From NCBI RefSeq assembly GCF_023155745.1, contig NZ_JAKNUS010000009.1:86288-150287 (forward strand): DNA of 64,000 nt. Reading direction: 5' to 3'. A program made the position numbers and the translations under genes. Source of the stretch: Microbacterium kunmingense (lineage in GTDB: Bacteria > Actinomycetota > Actinomycetes > Actinomycetales > Microbacteriaceae). The stretch's first letter is position 1. Each line of letters starts with the position of its first letter. Shown one piece after another: positions 1 through 10,271 of this stretch. Under the pieces are notes generated by a model. It was not told the DNA's origin. It worked only from the letters and a program-made list of their open reading frames with translations, and ran no database searches.

Positions 1-147
1 GGTCACCGCCTCGCGCTGCTCGGGGTTGAGGCCGGCGAGCAGGTCTTCGTCGACACGGGCGCCGGAGCCCGGTCGGGGCCCGCGATCGCCGTCGACGATG
101 AGGGGGACGGATGCCGCGGGACGCGCGGCCGGAGAGACGTCAGTCAT
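1..147 (-). CDS. pcrA: ATP-dependent DNA helicase UvrD/PcrA, N-terminal part (runs off left edge)
   Basis: The reverse strand opens with an ATG at 147 and reads MTDVSPAARP, a disordered Pro/Ala-rich leader of about 30 residues, then DEDLLAGLNPEQREAV, the Q-motif that precedes Walker A in superfamily 1A helicases of the UvrD/PcrA group. These enzymes are 3'-5' helicases in nucleotide excision repair and in clearing replication forks. Only about 49 codons are inside the window; Walker A and all later motifs lie to the left. RecB-like or AdnAB helicases can carry a similar motif, but the leader length and spacing fit PcrA best. Confidence 0.8.
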   Translation of the reverse strand, partial: MTDVSPAARPAASVPLIVDGDRGPRPGSGARVDEDLLAGLNPEQREAVT

Positions 148-231
148 TGCCCGTCAAGTCTAGGTCGGGGCTCGGACATGCAGCAGGGACCACCCCTCGA
201 GCCGCCGCGACCCTGCGCCTACGATCGGAGG

Positions 232-2674
<2,443 letters not shown>

Positions 2675-2698
2675 TCGGCGCCCCCGCGGCGAGCGGCG

Positions 2699-3844
2699 CT
2701 ACGCGATGCGCGTGCCGGGCGGCAGGCGCCGCGACGGCGTGTGCGTCCGCACCGCGGCGCGCCACATCAGCAGCGCCAGCAGCGCCAGCTGCACGCCGAG
2801 TCCCACGAACCAACTGGGCACGGTGCCCGCGACCTGCTCCTCCGACGTCGGGTAATCGCCCCCGGGTACACCCGTCGCGTTGTCGCACTCGTCGTATTCC
2901 TGCACGGGGTCGGGCGCGATCTGCGCCGTCCGCACCCCGACCTTGAGCGCGCCGAACGCATCGATCGGGTACCCGTCGCGCCACACCGTGGGCGTCGCGT
3001 CGGCGAGGATCACGAATGGATTCGCCGCCAGCAGCCACCACACCCGATCGAAGCGAGGCGATGTGTAGGTCGAGGTCATCCACGGCCCGCACTCGTACTC
3101 CGGCTCCTCCACCCCGGGCCCGAAACCGAGGTCGACGCACTCCGGGGACGGGGTGGTCGCGCCGGGCTCGGCCGTCATGCATTCCTCGGGCACCTGCATC
3201 GGCTCGTTCCACACCGGCTGCAGATAACGCTGACGCGACTCGATCTCGGTCGGGAAGGCGGTGCCCACCAGGCCGAAGGCGATGGGCGTTCCCACCACGA
3301 GCGCCGCGACGGTCAGGTAGGTGACCGCCACCGAGAACAGGGGACGAGCGAGGATGCCGCTGAGCGCGACCCCCAATCCCGCGACGACCGCGACCTCGAC
3401 GATGAGGATCACCAGCGAGACCAGCAGCACATCGGCGCGCACCTCGCCGAACACCGCGGCGAAGATGAGGAACGGCGCCGAGACGACGAGGAACGCCAGG
3501 CCGGTGACCCACGCGGCCAGGAACTTGCCGACGATGATGTCGGTGGTCGTCGCGAGCGTCACCTGCACGGGCGCGAGCGTCGCCGCGTCGCGGTCGCCGT
3601 TGATCGCATTTCCACTCAGAGTCGGCGAGACGAGCACCACCAGCAGCAGCACGAAGAACACGATGATCGAGTACGCGGTGCTGCCCGCCTGCTGGAACGC
3701 GTCGCGCGGCACCGAGATGAAGGTCAGCGCCGTGACGCCCAGCAGCAGCACACCGAAGATGCCGAGCAGCACATACCAGGCGACACTGCGGACGCGCTGG
3801 GTCAATTCCAGACGGATGATGGTGGCGATGCGCTGAGCGTTCAT
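2699..3844 (-). CDS. ABC-2 type transporter permease
   Basis: This 381-residue inner-membrane protein has an N-terminal amphipathic segment, a first transmembrane helix (VAWYVLLGIFGVLLLGV), and a cluster of further helices up to about residue 190. An extracytoplasmic loop of roughly 130 residues with several cysteines and prolines follows, then one final helix before the C-terminus. This architecture fits permeases of the ABC-2 exporter class. Its ATG overlaps the stop of the ATPase gene by four bases (ATGA), so the two are co-translated and probably form one exporter. The substrate is unknown. The Cys-containing external loop is unusually long for a simple drug-export permease. Confidence 0.85.
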   Translation of the reverse strand: MNAQRIATIIRLELTQRVRSVAWYVLLGIFGVLLLGVTALTFISVPRDAFQQAGSTAYSIIVFFVLLLVVLVSPTLSGNAINGDRDAATLAPVQVTLATTTDIIVGKFLAAWVTGLAFLVVSAPFLIFAAVFGEVRADVLLVSLVILIVEVAVVAGLGVALSGILARPLFSVAVTYLTVAALVVGTPIAFGLVGTAFPTEIESRQRYLQPVWNEPMQVPEECMTAEPGATTPSPECVDLGFGPGVEEPEYECGPWMTSTYTSPRFDRVWWLLAANPFVILADATPTVWRDGYPIDAFGALKVGVRTAQIAPDPVQEYDECDNATGVPGGDYPTSEEQVAGTVPSWFVGLGVQLALLALLMWRAAVRTHTPSRRLPPGTRIA

Positions 3845-4908
3845 CGGTCGCCCTCCCCCGTGGTCGATGTGACGCCCGGCGCCGCCGGCGCCTCTCTCAG
3901 CTCGAGGAGCGTCTGCTCGAGCCGGCCCGTCGACGGGGCGAACTCCACCACCGCGACGCCCGCCGCGACGATCGCCGCGAGTCCCGCGGCGGCGTCGGTG
4001 TCGTTTGCGAAGCCGACGAGCGCGCCGGCACGGTCGCCCGTGACATCCGTCCGCTGGAGCGCCGTCGCGATCGCGGCCTGCGCGGCCGCCGGATCACCCC
4101 CGGCGACCCGCACACGCCAGTACCGCTGACGCTGCGCCGAGGCGGCGACCCGGTCGGCCGAGACCGACTCGCCGGCGATAAGGAACGCCGCGTCGTCGAC
4201 GAGCTCCTCGAGTTCGGACAGGATGTGGCTCGAGATCAGAACGGTGCGACCGTCATCGGCGAGGCGCCGCAGGAGCACCCGCAGGTGCACCCGCGATTCG
4301 GGGTCGAGGCCCGACGCGGGCTCGTCGAGCAGCAGCACCCGCGGATTGTGGACGAGGGCGCGGGCCAGGCCGAGACGCTGCTTCTGCCCCCGCGAGAGCA
4401 CCCGCGCCGGCGACGCGGCGAGCGCGCGGAGGTCGAGCAGGTCGATGAGCGCCTCGGCCCGGTCCGCCGCCTCGTCGCGCGGCAGGTCGTAGAGCCTCCC
4501 CGTGGTCACGAGCGTCTCGCGCACCGTGAGCGAGCCCCAGGCGCCGAGCGCGTCAGGCATCCACCCGATGACCGCCCGCGCGCGCTGCGGCTCGGCGACC
4601 GGGTCGATCCCCGCGACGCGGATCTCGCCCGCATCGGGCGCGAGCAGCGACGACAGCATGAGCAGCAGCGTGGTCTTCCCCGACCCGTTCGGGCCGACGA
4701 GGCCGGTGACCTTGCCCGGCCGGGCGTGCAGGCTCACATCGCGCACGGCATGCACCTCGCCGAACGACCGGCGCACATGAGTGGCGACGATGCCGTCGTC
4801 CGCTCCCGTCGGCACCGGAGCACCGGCCGGCACCGAAGCCCCCGCCGGCGCATCAGCACCCGTCGGCGCAACAGAGGGCTCGGGTCCGGCGGCGTCTGGC
4901 GAAGTCAC
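3841..4908 (-). CDS. ABC exporter ATP-binding protein
   Basis: The 355-residue ATPase has Walker A GLVGPNGSGKTT near residue 72, the signature VLSRGQKQRLGLARAL and Walker B LLLDEPASGLDPESR. The signature has SRGQ instead of LSGGQ, which is common in the CcmA/NosF-like exporter ATPases. Residues 1-35 are a Pro/Ala/Gly-rich leader with near-repeats of the type PxGAxAPxGA, probably unstructured. The C-terminal about 100 residues form an extra domain often seen in ABC-2 ATPases. It is the partner of the downstream permease. A membrane protein gene lies 65 bases upstream on the same strand and may be part of the same operon. Confidence 0.9.
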   Translation of the reverse strand: MTSPDAAGPEPSVAPTGADAPAGASVPAGAPVPTGADDGIVATHVRRSFGEVHAVRDVSLHARPGKVTGLVGPNGSGKTTLLLMLSSLLAPDAGEIRVAGIDPVAEPQRARAVIGWMPDALGAWGSLTVRETLVTTGRLYDLPRDEAADRAEALIDLLDLRALAASPARVLSRGQKQRLGLARALVHNPRVLLLDEPASGLDPESRVHLRVLLRRLADDGRTVLISSHILSELEELVDDAAFLIAGESVSADRVAASAQRQRYWRVRVAGGDPAAAQAAIATALQRTDVTGDRAGALVGFANDTDAAAGLAAIVAAGVAVVEFAPSTGRLEQTLLELREAPAAPGVTSTTGEGDR

Positions 4909-4973
4909 GCGCTCAGCCTAGGCCGGAGCCCCGACAATCCCGCGGACCGTCGGATGTACGTTTTCCGAGAGTC

Positions 4974-5987
4974 TCAGGCGCGACGCGATCCCGTGTCGGA
5001 GGAACGCCCCGGAAATGCCAGCACGGCTCCGACGACGCACAGCAGCCCGCCGGCCGTCGCCGCCCACCACGCGCCTGCGACCGGAACCTCCAGCCACACG
5101 AACGGCGCCGGCGCGAGACCGCCGAGCGGCGCGAGCGATGTCGCCCACGCGTCGGCGACCGCCCCGTCTCCGATGAGCGCGATGACGAGGGCGGGCAGGG
5201 CGAGCCCCGCCCCGATCGCCGCCAGCACGAATCCGGTTGCGGCCTTCGCACCCACCTGCATCACGAGCGCCCAGGCCGCCGCGACGAACACCCACACCAG
5301 CAGCAGGGCCGCCACCAGGGCGTAGATCCAGCGCAGCACCGGCTCGGTCCACAGGGCCGACCAGGCCGCGGCGGGTCCGCCGATCGCGACCGGGATCAGC
5401 GCCCACACGCAGCGCAGCACCACCGCGCCACCTGCGGCGGCCAGCACCGGCCACGGCGACCGCGCGCCCACGAGCGCCCGGAGCACGAGGACGGCCACGC
5501 ACCATCCGCTCATCACGATCACGAGGTGCACCCACGACAGGAACGACGTCTGCACCGCCCGCGTGCCGACGAGCAGCGCCCCGGGCACGAGGATCAGCAG
5601 CCATTTGTCCAGCTGCAGCAGGCCGAGGGTCGACTCGCGGGCCCGCCAGGGCCGGGTCGAGCCCAGCCAGCTGGCACGAGCGGCGGCCGCCCCGGGCCTG
5701 CGCACGAGTCGGGTGCGCGCGGCGAACATGCCGATCACGCCCCAGACGAGCGCCAGAACAAGGATGCCGCGGGCAAGCCACGCCATGAGGGTGTCGCGTC
5801 CGGCGTCGGCTTCGTCCGCCCCGGTCAGCTGCACCGCGATCGTGGTGTCGTCGACCACCGGGGTCTGGCCGGCCGGAAGGAGCTGCAGGGTCGTGAGGAC
5901 CACGGCGGTGACGAGGCCCACCGCCAGCACCCCGGCCACGGCGGCCGCGACACCGGCGAGGATGCCCCGCCGTGTCACCGTCGCCAT
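4974..5987 (-). CDS. Multi-spanning membrane protein of unknown function
   Basis: The 337-residue protein begins MATVTRRGILAGVAAAVAGVLAVGLVTAVVL, a first transmembrane helix. An external segment of about 40 residues follows, then at least seven more hydrophobic helices separated by short Arg-containing loops. No enzyme motif was recognised. It lies directly upstream of, and on the same strand as, the ABC ATPase and permease genes (65-base gap), so a role as accessory membrane component of that exporter is plausible but unproven. The ATG at 5987 has no clear Shine-Dalgarno sequence. Confidence 0.7.
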   Translation of the reverse strand: MATVTRRGILAGVAAAVAGVLAVGLVTAVVLTTLQLLPAGQTPVVDDTTIAVQLTGADEADAGRDTLMAWLARGILVLALVWGVIGMFAARTRLVRRPGAAAARASWLGSTRPWRARESTLGLLQLDKWLLILVPGALLVGTRAVQTSFLSWVHLVIVMSGWCVAVLVLRALVGARSPWPVLAAAGGAVVLRCVWALIPVAIGGPAAAWSALWTEPVLRWIYALVAALLLVWVFVAAAWALVMQVGAKAATGFVLAAIGAGLALPALVIALIGDGAVADAWATSLAPLGGLAPAPFVWLEVPVAGAWWAATAGGLLCVVGAVLAFPGRSSDTGSRRA

Positions 5988-6069
5988 CCGATAACGCTAA
6001 CGGATGCCGCGGACCGCGCTGGACCTGTCGCGATCGGCCGCTCTGCGGCATCCTGGAATGAAATCGATG

Positions 6070-6094
6070 ATTCATGCGTTTGCATGGATATCAT
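6070..6094 (+). promoter_or_regulatory. Palindromic operator and -10 box upstream of the dioxygenase gene
   Basis: Positions 6070-6089 read ATTCATGC-GTTT-GCATGGAT, a dyad with perfect inner arms CATGC/GCATG and one mismatch in the outer arms. TATCAT at 6089-6094 matches the -10 consensus at five of six positions and is 26 bases from the start codon. The dyad would lie just upstream of and touching the -10 element, an expected site for a repressor. MhqO/MhqD genes in Bacillus are controlled by the MarR-type MhqR; which regulator acts here is unknown. Confidence 0.55.
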
Positions 6095-6119
6095 CCGGCA
6101 TCGGACTTCAGGAGAGATC

Positions 6120-7088
6120 ATGACCGCCGCCACGCAGGGTCTGCATCACGTCACCGCACTCGCGGGCGACCCGCAGAAGAACATCGACTTCTACATCACC
6201 GGGCTCGGGCTTCGACTGGTCAAGAAGACCGTCAACTTCGACGCCCCCGGCACCTACCACCTCTACTACGGCGACGAGGCCGGCCGGCCCGGCAGCCTCA
6301 TGACGTTCTTCCCCTGGCGCGGGATCGCGCCCGGGCGCATCGGCGCCGGGCAGTCGACCTCGACGGCATTCTCCGTGCCGGCCGGATCGCTCGGCTGGTG
6401 GGTCGACCACTTCGCGTCGATCGGGTCGGAGGCGAAGATCACCTCGACGAGCTCGAGCGAGGAGCGTCTGCTCGTCCGCGACCCCGACGGGCTGCAGATC
6501 GAGCTCGTCGCCACGAACGAGAGCGACCCGCGCGCCCCGTGGGACTCCCAGAGCGTGCCGGCGGAGTACGCGATCCGCGGGCAGCACTCCAGCGTGCTGA
6601 CCGTCCGCGACGCGGAGGGCACCGTGGGGCTCATGGTGAACGACCTCGGCATGCGCATCGTCGAGCAGGAGGGCGGGCGCACGCGCCTGGCCGCCGGTCC
6701 CGGCGGGCCCGGTGCCCTCGTCGACGTGCACGCGTCGGGCCTCGCGCCCGAGGGCCTCACCGCCGGCGGCACCGTGCACCACATCGCGTTCCGGGTGCCC
6801 GACCAGGAGACCCAGCTCGCGTGGCGCAACGACCTCGTCTCGCGCGGACACCAGGTGACCGAGATCCTCGACCGGCAGTACTTCACGAGCATCTACTTCC
6901 GCGAGCCCGGCGGGGTGCTCTTCGAGATCGCCACCGACACCCCCGGGTTCGACATCGACGAGCCGCTGCTCGAGCTCGGCCGCTCGCTGAAGCTGCCGCC
7001 GTGGCTCGAGCCCTCGCGCGAGGCCATCGAGGCGCGCGTGCAGCCGGTGACGCTGCCGACCGAGAACAACCCCGAGGTGGCCGCATGA
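6120..7088 (+). CDS. Ring-cleaving dioxygenase, VOC superfamily (MhqO-like)
   Basis: The 322-residue protein has two vicinal-oxygen-chelate modules. Metal ligands are visible as His in LHHVTAL (near residue 8), His in VHHIAFRV (near residue 220) and Glu in VLFEIATD (near residue 272). These match the MhqO/LinE-type extradiol dioxygenases that open hydroquinone-like rings and protect cells from quinones. The ATG at 6120 follows an AGGAGAG ribosome site. The stop overlaps the next start by four bases, so dioxygenase and esterase form one transcription unit, as in the mhqNOD system of Bacillus. Actual substrate specificity cannot be read from sequence. Confidence 0.88.
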   Translation: MTAATQGLHHVTALAGDPQKNIDFYITGLGLRLVKKTVNFDAPGTYHLYYGDEAGRPGSLMTFFPWRGIAPGRIGAGQSTSTAFSVPAGSLGWWVDHFASIGSEAKITSTSSSEERLLVRDPDGLQIELVATNESDPRAPWDSQSVPAEYAIRGQHSSVLTVRDAEGTVGLMVNDLGMRIVEQEGGRTRLAAGPGGPGALVDVHASGLAPEGLTAGGTVHHIAFRVPDQETQLAWRNDLVSRGHQVTEILDRQYFTSIYFREPGGVLFEIATDTPGFDIDEPLLELGRSLKLPPWLEPSREAIEARVQPVTLPTENNPEVAA

Positions 7089-7720
7089 GCGGGGTCGACG
7101 GGGTCGACCTCGACGCCTGGCCGCACGTCTTCGAGCCGGGCGATCCCGACGCCCCGGTGCTGCTGACCCTCCACGGCACCGGCGGCAGCGAGCGCGAGAT
7201 CACCGCGCTCGTGCCGCACCTGTGGCCGGGTGCCGGCGTGCTCTCGCCGCGCGGACGGGTGAGCGAGCAGGGGATGACACGGTGGTTCCGTCGCATGGGC
7301 GAGGGCGTGTTCGACGTGGACGACGTGATCGTGCGCGCGGGCGAGCTCGTCGCATTCGTCGACGCGGCGCGTGAGCGCTATGAGCTCGGCGACCGGCGGA
7401 TCATCGCGGCCGGGTTCTCGAACGGGGCGAACATCGGCCTGGCGACCTCGCTGCTGCATCCCGAGACCCTCGACCGGGTCGTGGCGTTCAGCGGGATGTA
7501 TCCGTTCGCCGACCGCGACCCTGTCGGCGACGTGTCGGCCGTCGAACTGGTGCTGCTGAACGGCGCCGCCGACCCGATGGCGCCGTCGACGAGCGTCGAT
7601 CGATTGGTCGAGGTGGCCGAGGCGCACGAGGCAACGGTCGAGCGGCACGTCCGCCCCGGCGGTCACGGCCTCGCGCAGAGCGACGTCGACGCGGCGCGGG
7701 AGTGGCTCGCGGGGCGCTGA
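7085..7720 (+). CDS. Alpha/beta-hydrolase esterase (MhqD-like phospholipase/carboxylesterase family)
   Basis: The 211-residue alpha/beta-hydrolase has the oxyanion segment LTLHGTGGSE, nucleophile elbow GFSNGAN, an acidic residue in LNGAADPMAP and the catalytic His in RPGGHGL. This is the compact phospholipase/carboxylesterase fold of MhqD. ATG at 7085 overlaps the dioxygenase stop (ATGA), and the pairing with an MhqO-like ring-cleaving enzyme supports a joint role in degrading or detoxifying quinone-type compounds. No signal peptide is present, so it is cytosolic. Confidence 0.88.
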   Translation: MSGVDGVDLDAWPHVFEPGDPDAPVLLTLHGTGGSEREITALVPHLWPGAGVLSPRGRVSEQGMTRWFRRMGEGVFDVDDVIVRAGELVAFVDAARERYELGDRRIIAAGFSNGANIGLATSLLHPETLDRVVAFSGMYPFADRDPVGDVSAVELVLLNGAADPMAPSTSVDRLVEVAEAHEATVERHVRPGGHGLAQSDVDAAREWLAGR

Positions 7721-7733
7721 CGCGCGTCGCGGG

Positions 7734-7907
7734 TCACTCCCCGTCCGCGCCGCCTCCCGCATCACCGGCTTCGACCGCCGTCACCTCCTGAAGGTGCGTC
7801 AGACCTGTGGTCGTGCCTCCCTCACCCGCGCGGAGGCCGACCCCGTCAAGGGCGCGCTCGATCGCGCTGTCGACTTCTCTCGTCACGTCCCCGTTCCGAT
7901 CGGTCAT
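7734..7907 (-). CDS. Small hypothetical protein (57 aa)
   Basis: A 58-codon reading frame runs from ATG at 7907 to TGA at 7734. The ATG is preceded by GAGGAGG about nine bases away, a strong ribosome site. The product begins MTDRNGDVTREVDSAIERAL and continues through a Gly/Thr-rich middle to an acidic, Gly-rich tail. It has no transmembrane helix and no cysteine, and the first 20 residues could form an amphipathic helix. I recognise no family. It converges on the esterase gene (13-base gap) and is divergent from the RibD-like reductase gene. Confidence 0.5.
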   Translation of the reverse strand: MTDRNGDVTREVDSAIERALDGVGLRAGEGGTTTGLTHLQEVTAVEAGDAGGGADGE

Positions 7908-8013
7908 CGCGTTTGCGCCTCCTCGCGTCGGTGCGACTCACTTTAGGCCGCCGAGGTCGCGGCCCGTAAGGGTGCCGAGGAGTAGCCTGAGCGCCGGCGC
8001 GAGGAGGTGGCTC

Positions 8014-8577
8014 ATGGCGAGATTGATCTACACGACGAACGTGTCGCTGGACGGCTTCATCGAAGACCCGGATGGCGCCTTCGACTTCCTCCCACCGGGC
8101 GATGACGTCTTCGCCGCGCACACCGAACTGATGGAGTCCATCGGCACCCTCGTCTACGGGCGGCGTCTCTACGAGAAGATGTCGGTCTGGGAGGTCGACC
8201 CCTCCTTTGCCGCGCGGTCTCCCGCCCTCGCCGCCTTCGCGGCCGCGTTCACCGACACCGACAAGGTCGTCCACTCGACCACCCTGGCCCAGGCGTCGAC
8301 GGCCCGCACCCGCATCGAGCGCACCTTCGACGCGGATGCGGTGCTGAGGATGAAGGATGCCGCCGACCGCGACCTCCTGATCGGCGGCGCCGATCTCGCG
8401 GGTCATGCGCTGCGCGCCGGGGTCGTGGACGAGGTGCAGCTCTACGCCGCGCCGGTCTCGGTCGGCGGCGGGAAGCCGGGTCTGCCCACCGGCATCCGAC
8501 TGGATCTCGAGCTGCTCGACCAGCGGTGTTTCGGCAACGGTGTGGTGCTGCTGCGGTATCGGCCGCGGGCCGCGTGA
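8014..8577 (+). CDS. Dihydrofolate-reductase-fold (RibD C-terminal-like) reductase
   Basis: The 187-residue protein starts MARLIYTTNVSLDGFIEDP, the hallmark of the dihydrofolate reductase family proteins related to the RibD C-terminal domain. It carries the NADPH-binding segment GTLVYGRRLYEKM near residue 48 and DLLIGGADLAGHAL near residue 123. These proteins bind NADPH, but most are of unknown substrate. The ATG at 8014 follows GAGGAGG at a normal distance, which favours it over the upstream in-frame start at 7807. Confidence 0.88.
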   Translation: MARLIYTTNVSLDGFIEDPDGAFDFLPPGDDVFAAHTELMESIGTLVYGRRLYEKMSVWEVDPSFAARSPALAAFAAAFTDTDKVVHSTTLAQASTARTRIERTFDADAVLRMKDAADRDLLIGGADLAGHALRAGVVDEVQLYAAPVSVGGGKPGLPTGIRLDLELLDQRCFGNGVVLLRYRPRAA

Positions 8578-8673
8578 TCGCGCCCGCACACGTGGCGAAC
8601 CCCTCGCCTCCCCCGTCACCTTCAGCCGCGATTCGCCGCGCGAGACGGCCGAAGCTGTCGGGGGAAGCCCGCG

Positions 8674-9348
8674 CTACGCCTCCCCGCGCCGCGCCTCGAG
8701 CCCGGTGAGGATGAGATCGAGGCCGAAGAGGAACTCCTCGGCGGGGTCGTAGCCCGAGGCGGCCAGCGTCGCGGCTGACTCGTTGAGGTAGGGGAACTCG
8801 TCGGCGGGCAGCTGCGGCAGATAGGTTCCGTCGATCGCTTCGGCGAAGTCATCCGGGGTGTTCAGAGACAGCCCGCCCTCCTGCAGGGCGTAGCCGTAGA
8901 CGTAGCTGTCGAGCACCCAGTTGGCGTGCGTCGCCATTGCGACCGAGAACCCGGCCGTCCGCAGGCACGCGGTGACCGCTTCGTGGTGGCGGAGGTTCGC
9001 GGGGCCTGGTGCCGTCCGCGTGTCGAGCAGACCGATCGCCCACCGGTGGCGCGCGAGCGCCGCGCGGGCCGAGAGCGCCCGCTCCCGGATCGCCTCCTGC
9101 CAGGGGGCGTCCTCGCGCGGCAGCTCGATCTCCTCGAAGACGACGTCGACCATGGCGTCGAGCAGCTCGTCCTTGTTCGCGACGTAGTGGTAGAGCGACA
9201 TCGCGCCCGCACCCAGGGCGGTGGCGAGCCGCCGCATGCTCAGCCCGTGCACGCCTTCGGCATCGGCGAGCCGGATCGCCTCGAGCACCACCCGTCGCTT
9301 GTTCAGACCTGCGGATGCCACGGCCGCGGCGTCGTCGCTCTCGGGCAC
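8674..9348 (-). CDS. TetR-family transcriptional regulator
   Basis: The 224-residue repressor has an N-terminal helix-turn-helix, LSMRRLATALGAGAMSLYHYVANKDELLDAM, followed by a TetR_C-type ligand domain resembling the TetR/AcrR members that bind small hydrophobic ligands. A GTG at 9348 is preferred because AGGAGAGGAG lies five bases upstream; another GTG at 9372 would add eight residues but lies inside the operator. It is divergent from the four-helix membrane protein gene at 9449, and the region between them holds a repeated GTAC element and a promoter. It therefore probably represses its neighbour and itself. Confidence 0.9.
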   Translation of the reverse strand: MPESDDAAAVASAGLNKRRVVLEAIRLADAEGVHGLSMRRLATALGAGAMSLYHYVANKDELLDAMVDVVFEEIELPREDAPWQEAIRERALSARAALARHRWAIGLLDTRTAPGPANLRHHEAVTACLRTAGFSVAMATHANWVLDSYVYGYALQEGGLSLNTPDDFAEAIDGTYLPQLPADEFPYLNESAATLAASGYDPAEEFLFGLDLILTGLEARRGEA

Positions 9349-9365
9349 GGATCTCCTCTCCTCGC

Positions 9366-9418
9366 TTGACACCGTACAGCGTACGAGTCATAGTACGGTG
9401 TACGACGTACAGCGTACG
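9366..9418 (+). promoter_or_regulatory. Promoter with triple GTAC-NNN-GTAC operator between tetR and its target
   Basis: A consensus -35 box TTGACA (9366-9371) is followed 17 bases later by CATAGT (9389-9394), directing rightward transcription. Three copies of GTACNNNGTAC lie across it: GTACAGCGTAC at 9374-9384, GTACGGTGTAC at 9393-9403 and GTACAGCGTAC at 9407-9417. The outer two are identical over 13 bases. The first lies in the spacer and the second overlaps the -10 box, so a bound TetR dimer would block polymerase. The array also covers the leader of the divergent tetR gene. Confidence 0.75.
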
Positions 9419-9448
9419 ATCGTTTCCGACCACACAAAGGATGACCTG

Positions 9449-9943
9449 ATGACCGCCACCGCCACGCGCCGCCCGATGCTCGACAGCGTCCCGATGTCCG
9501 TCCGCGCGAAGCTCACCGCCGCCTGGACGAGCTTCGTGTTCCTGTACGTCTACGTCGACATCTTGAACTTCTACAAGCCGGGGGTGATCGACGGCATCAC
9601 CGACGGATTCATCTGGCGCTTCGACATCAGCTCGACTCTTGTGACGATCTTCCTCGTGTCGGTTTCGATCCCCGCGGTGATGGTCGTCCTCTCCATGACC
9701 CTGCCGGCCCGCCTCAACCGCGCCGTCAACCTCGTGGTCGCCGCGCTCCTGATCCCCTACTCGATCTTCAACGCGGCCGGCTCGACGTGGGAGTGGGCGG
9801 CGTTCTACGCCATCTCGATCGGCATCGAGCTGCTCCTCTTGGCGTTCATCCTGCGCACCGCGTGGACCTGGCCGCGCAGCGCGGCCGCCTCGGTCACGAC
9901 GCCCGGTGCGGCAACCTCGATGGTCGACTCCGCCCGCCGCTAA
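9449..9943 (+). CDS. Four-helix membrane protein, DUF6326-like, TetR-controlled
   Basis: The 164-residue protein has four predicted transmembrane helices: FVFLYVYVDILNFY, LVTIFLVSVSIPAVMVVLSM, AVNLVVAALLIPYSIF and FYAISIGIELLLLAFIL. The pattern with an early YVYVDILNFYKPG motif fits the family annotated as DUF6326. The function is unknown. The start ATG at 9449 follows AAAGGA. It is the only gene directly downstream of the operator array and is probably induced when the divergent TetR protein binds its ligand. Confidence 0.75.
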   Translation: MTATATRRPMLDSVPMSVRAKLTAAWTSFVFLYVYVDILNFYKPGVIDGITDGFIWRFDISSTLVTIFLVSVSIPAVMVVLSMTLPARLNRAVNLVVAALLIPYSIFNAAGSTWEWAAFYAISIGIELLLLAFILRTAWTWPRSAAASVTTPGAATSMVDSARR

Positions 9944-9980
9944 CCGCCGGGCGCCCCTTCACCGCACGCGCGGGCGGACG

Positions 9981-10120
9981 CCCCACCGCTCCCCCGTCAC
10001 GTTCCGCCCCAAAACGCCCCGGCGAGGGGCAGGACTCGACGGGGAAGACACCGCCCCACCGCTCCCCCGTCACCTTCCGCCCCCAAAACGCCCACCACCG
10101 GGGCGGAAGGTGACGGGGGA
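9981..10120. repeat. Intergenic direct and inverted repeat cluster (CCCCCGTCACCTTCCGCCCC family)
   Basis: The 30-base unit at 9981-10010 recurs at 10054-10083 with one change (CACG versus CACC). The second copy forms an inverted repeat with 10100-10120: CCCCCGTCACCTTCCGCCCC pairs with GGGGCGGAAGGTGACGGGGG over 20 bases with a loop of about 16. A partial copy, TCCCCCGTCACCTTC, also occurs near 8609. The 328-base gap 9944-10271 holds only these repeats and the stem at 10180-10253; no gene is seen. They could act as bidirectional transcription stops between convergent genes. Confidence 0.75.
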
Positions 10121-10179
10121 ACGGGCGCGGGCGTGCGGGCGGACGTCTTGCCTGTCGCACACCCCCGCGCCCCGACCCC

Positions 10180-10253
10180 AACTCCTGCAGAATCGACGCC
10201 GCGAGGCCCGAACGGCCCCGCCCAGCCCGACACCGGCCGGTTTTGCAGGAGTT
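10180..10253. repeat. Long-range inverted repeat AACTCCTGCA / TGCAGGAGTT
   Basis: AACTCCTGCA at 10180-10189 is the exact reverse complement of TGCAGGAGTT at 10244-10253, with a GC-rich 54-base centre. It lies between the converging membrane protein gene and the DrrB-like permease gene, next to the CCCCCGTCACC repeat cluster. It looks like a separate intergenic element of the palindromic kind frequent in Microbacteriaceae genomes. The function is unknown. Confidence 0.6.
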
Positions 10254-10271
10254 AGGTCCAGCCCGACCCCG

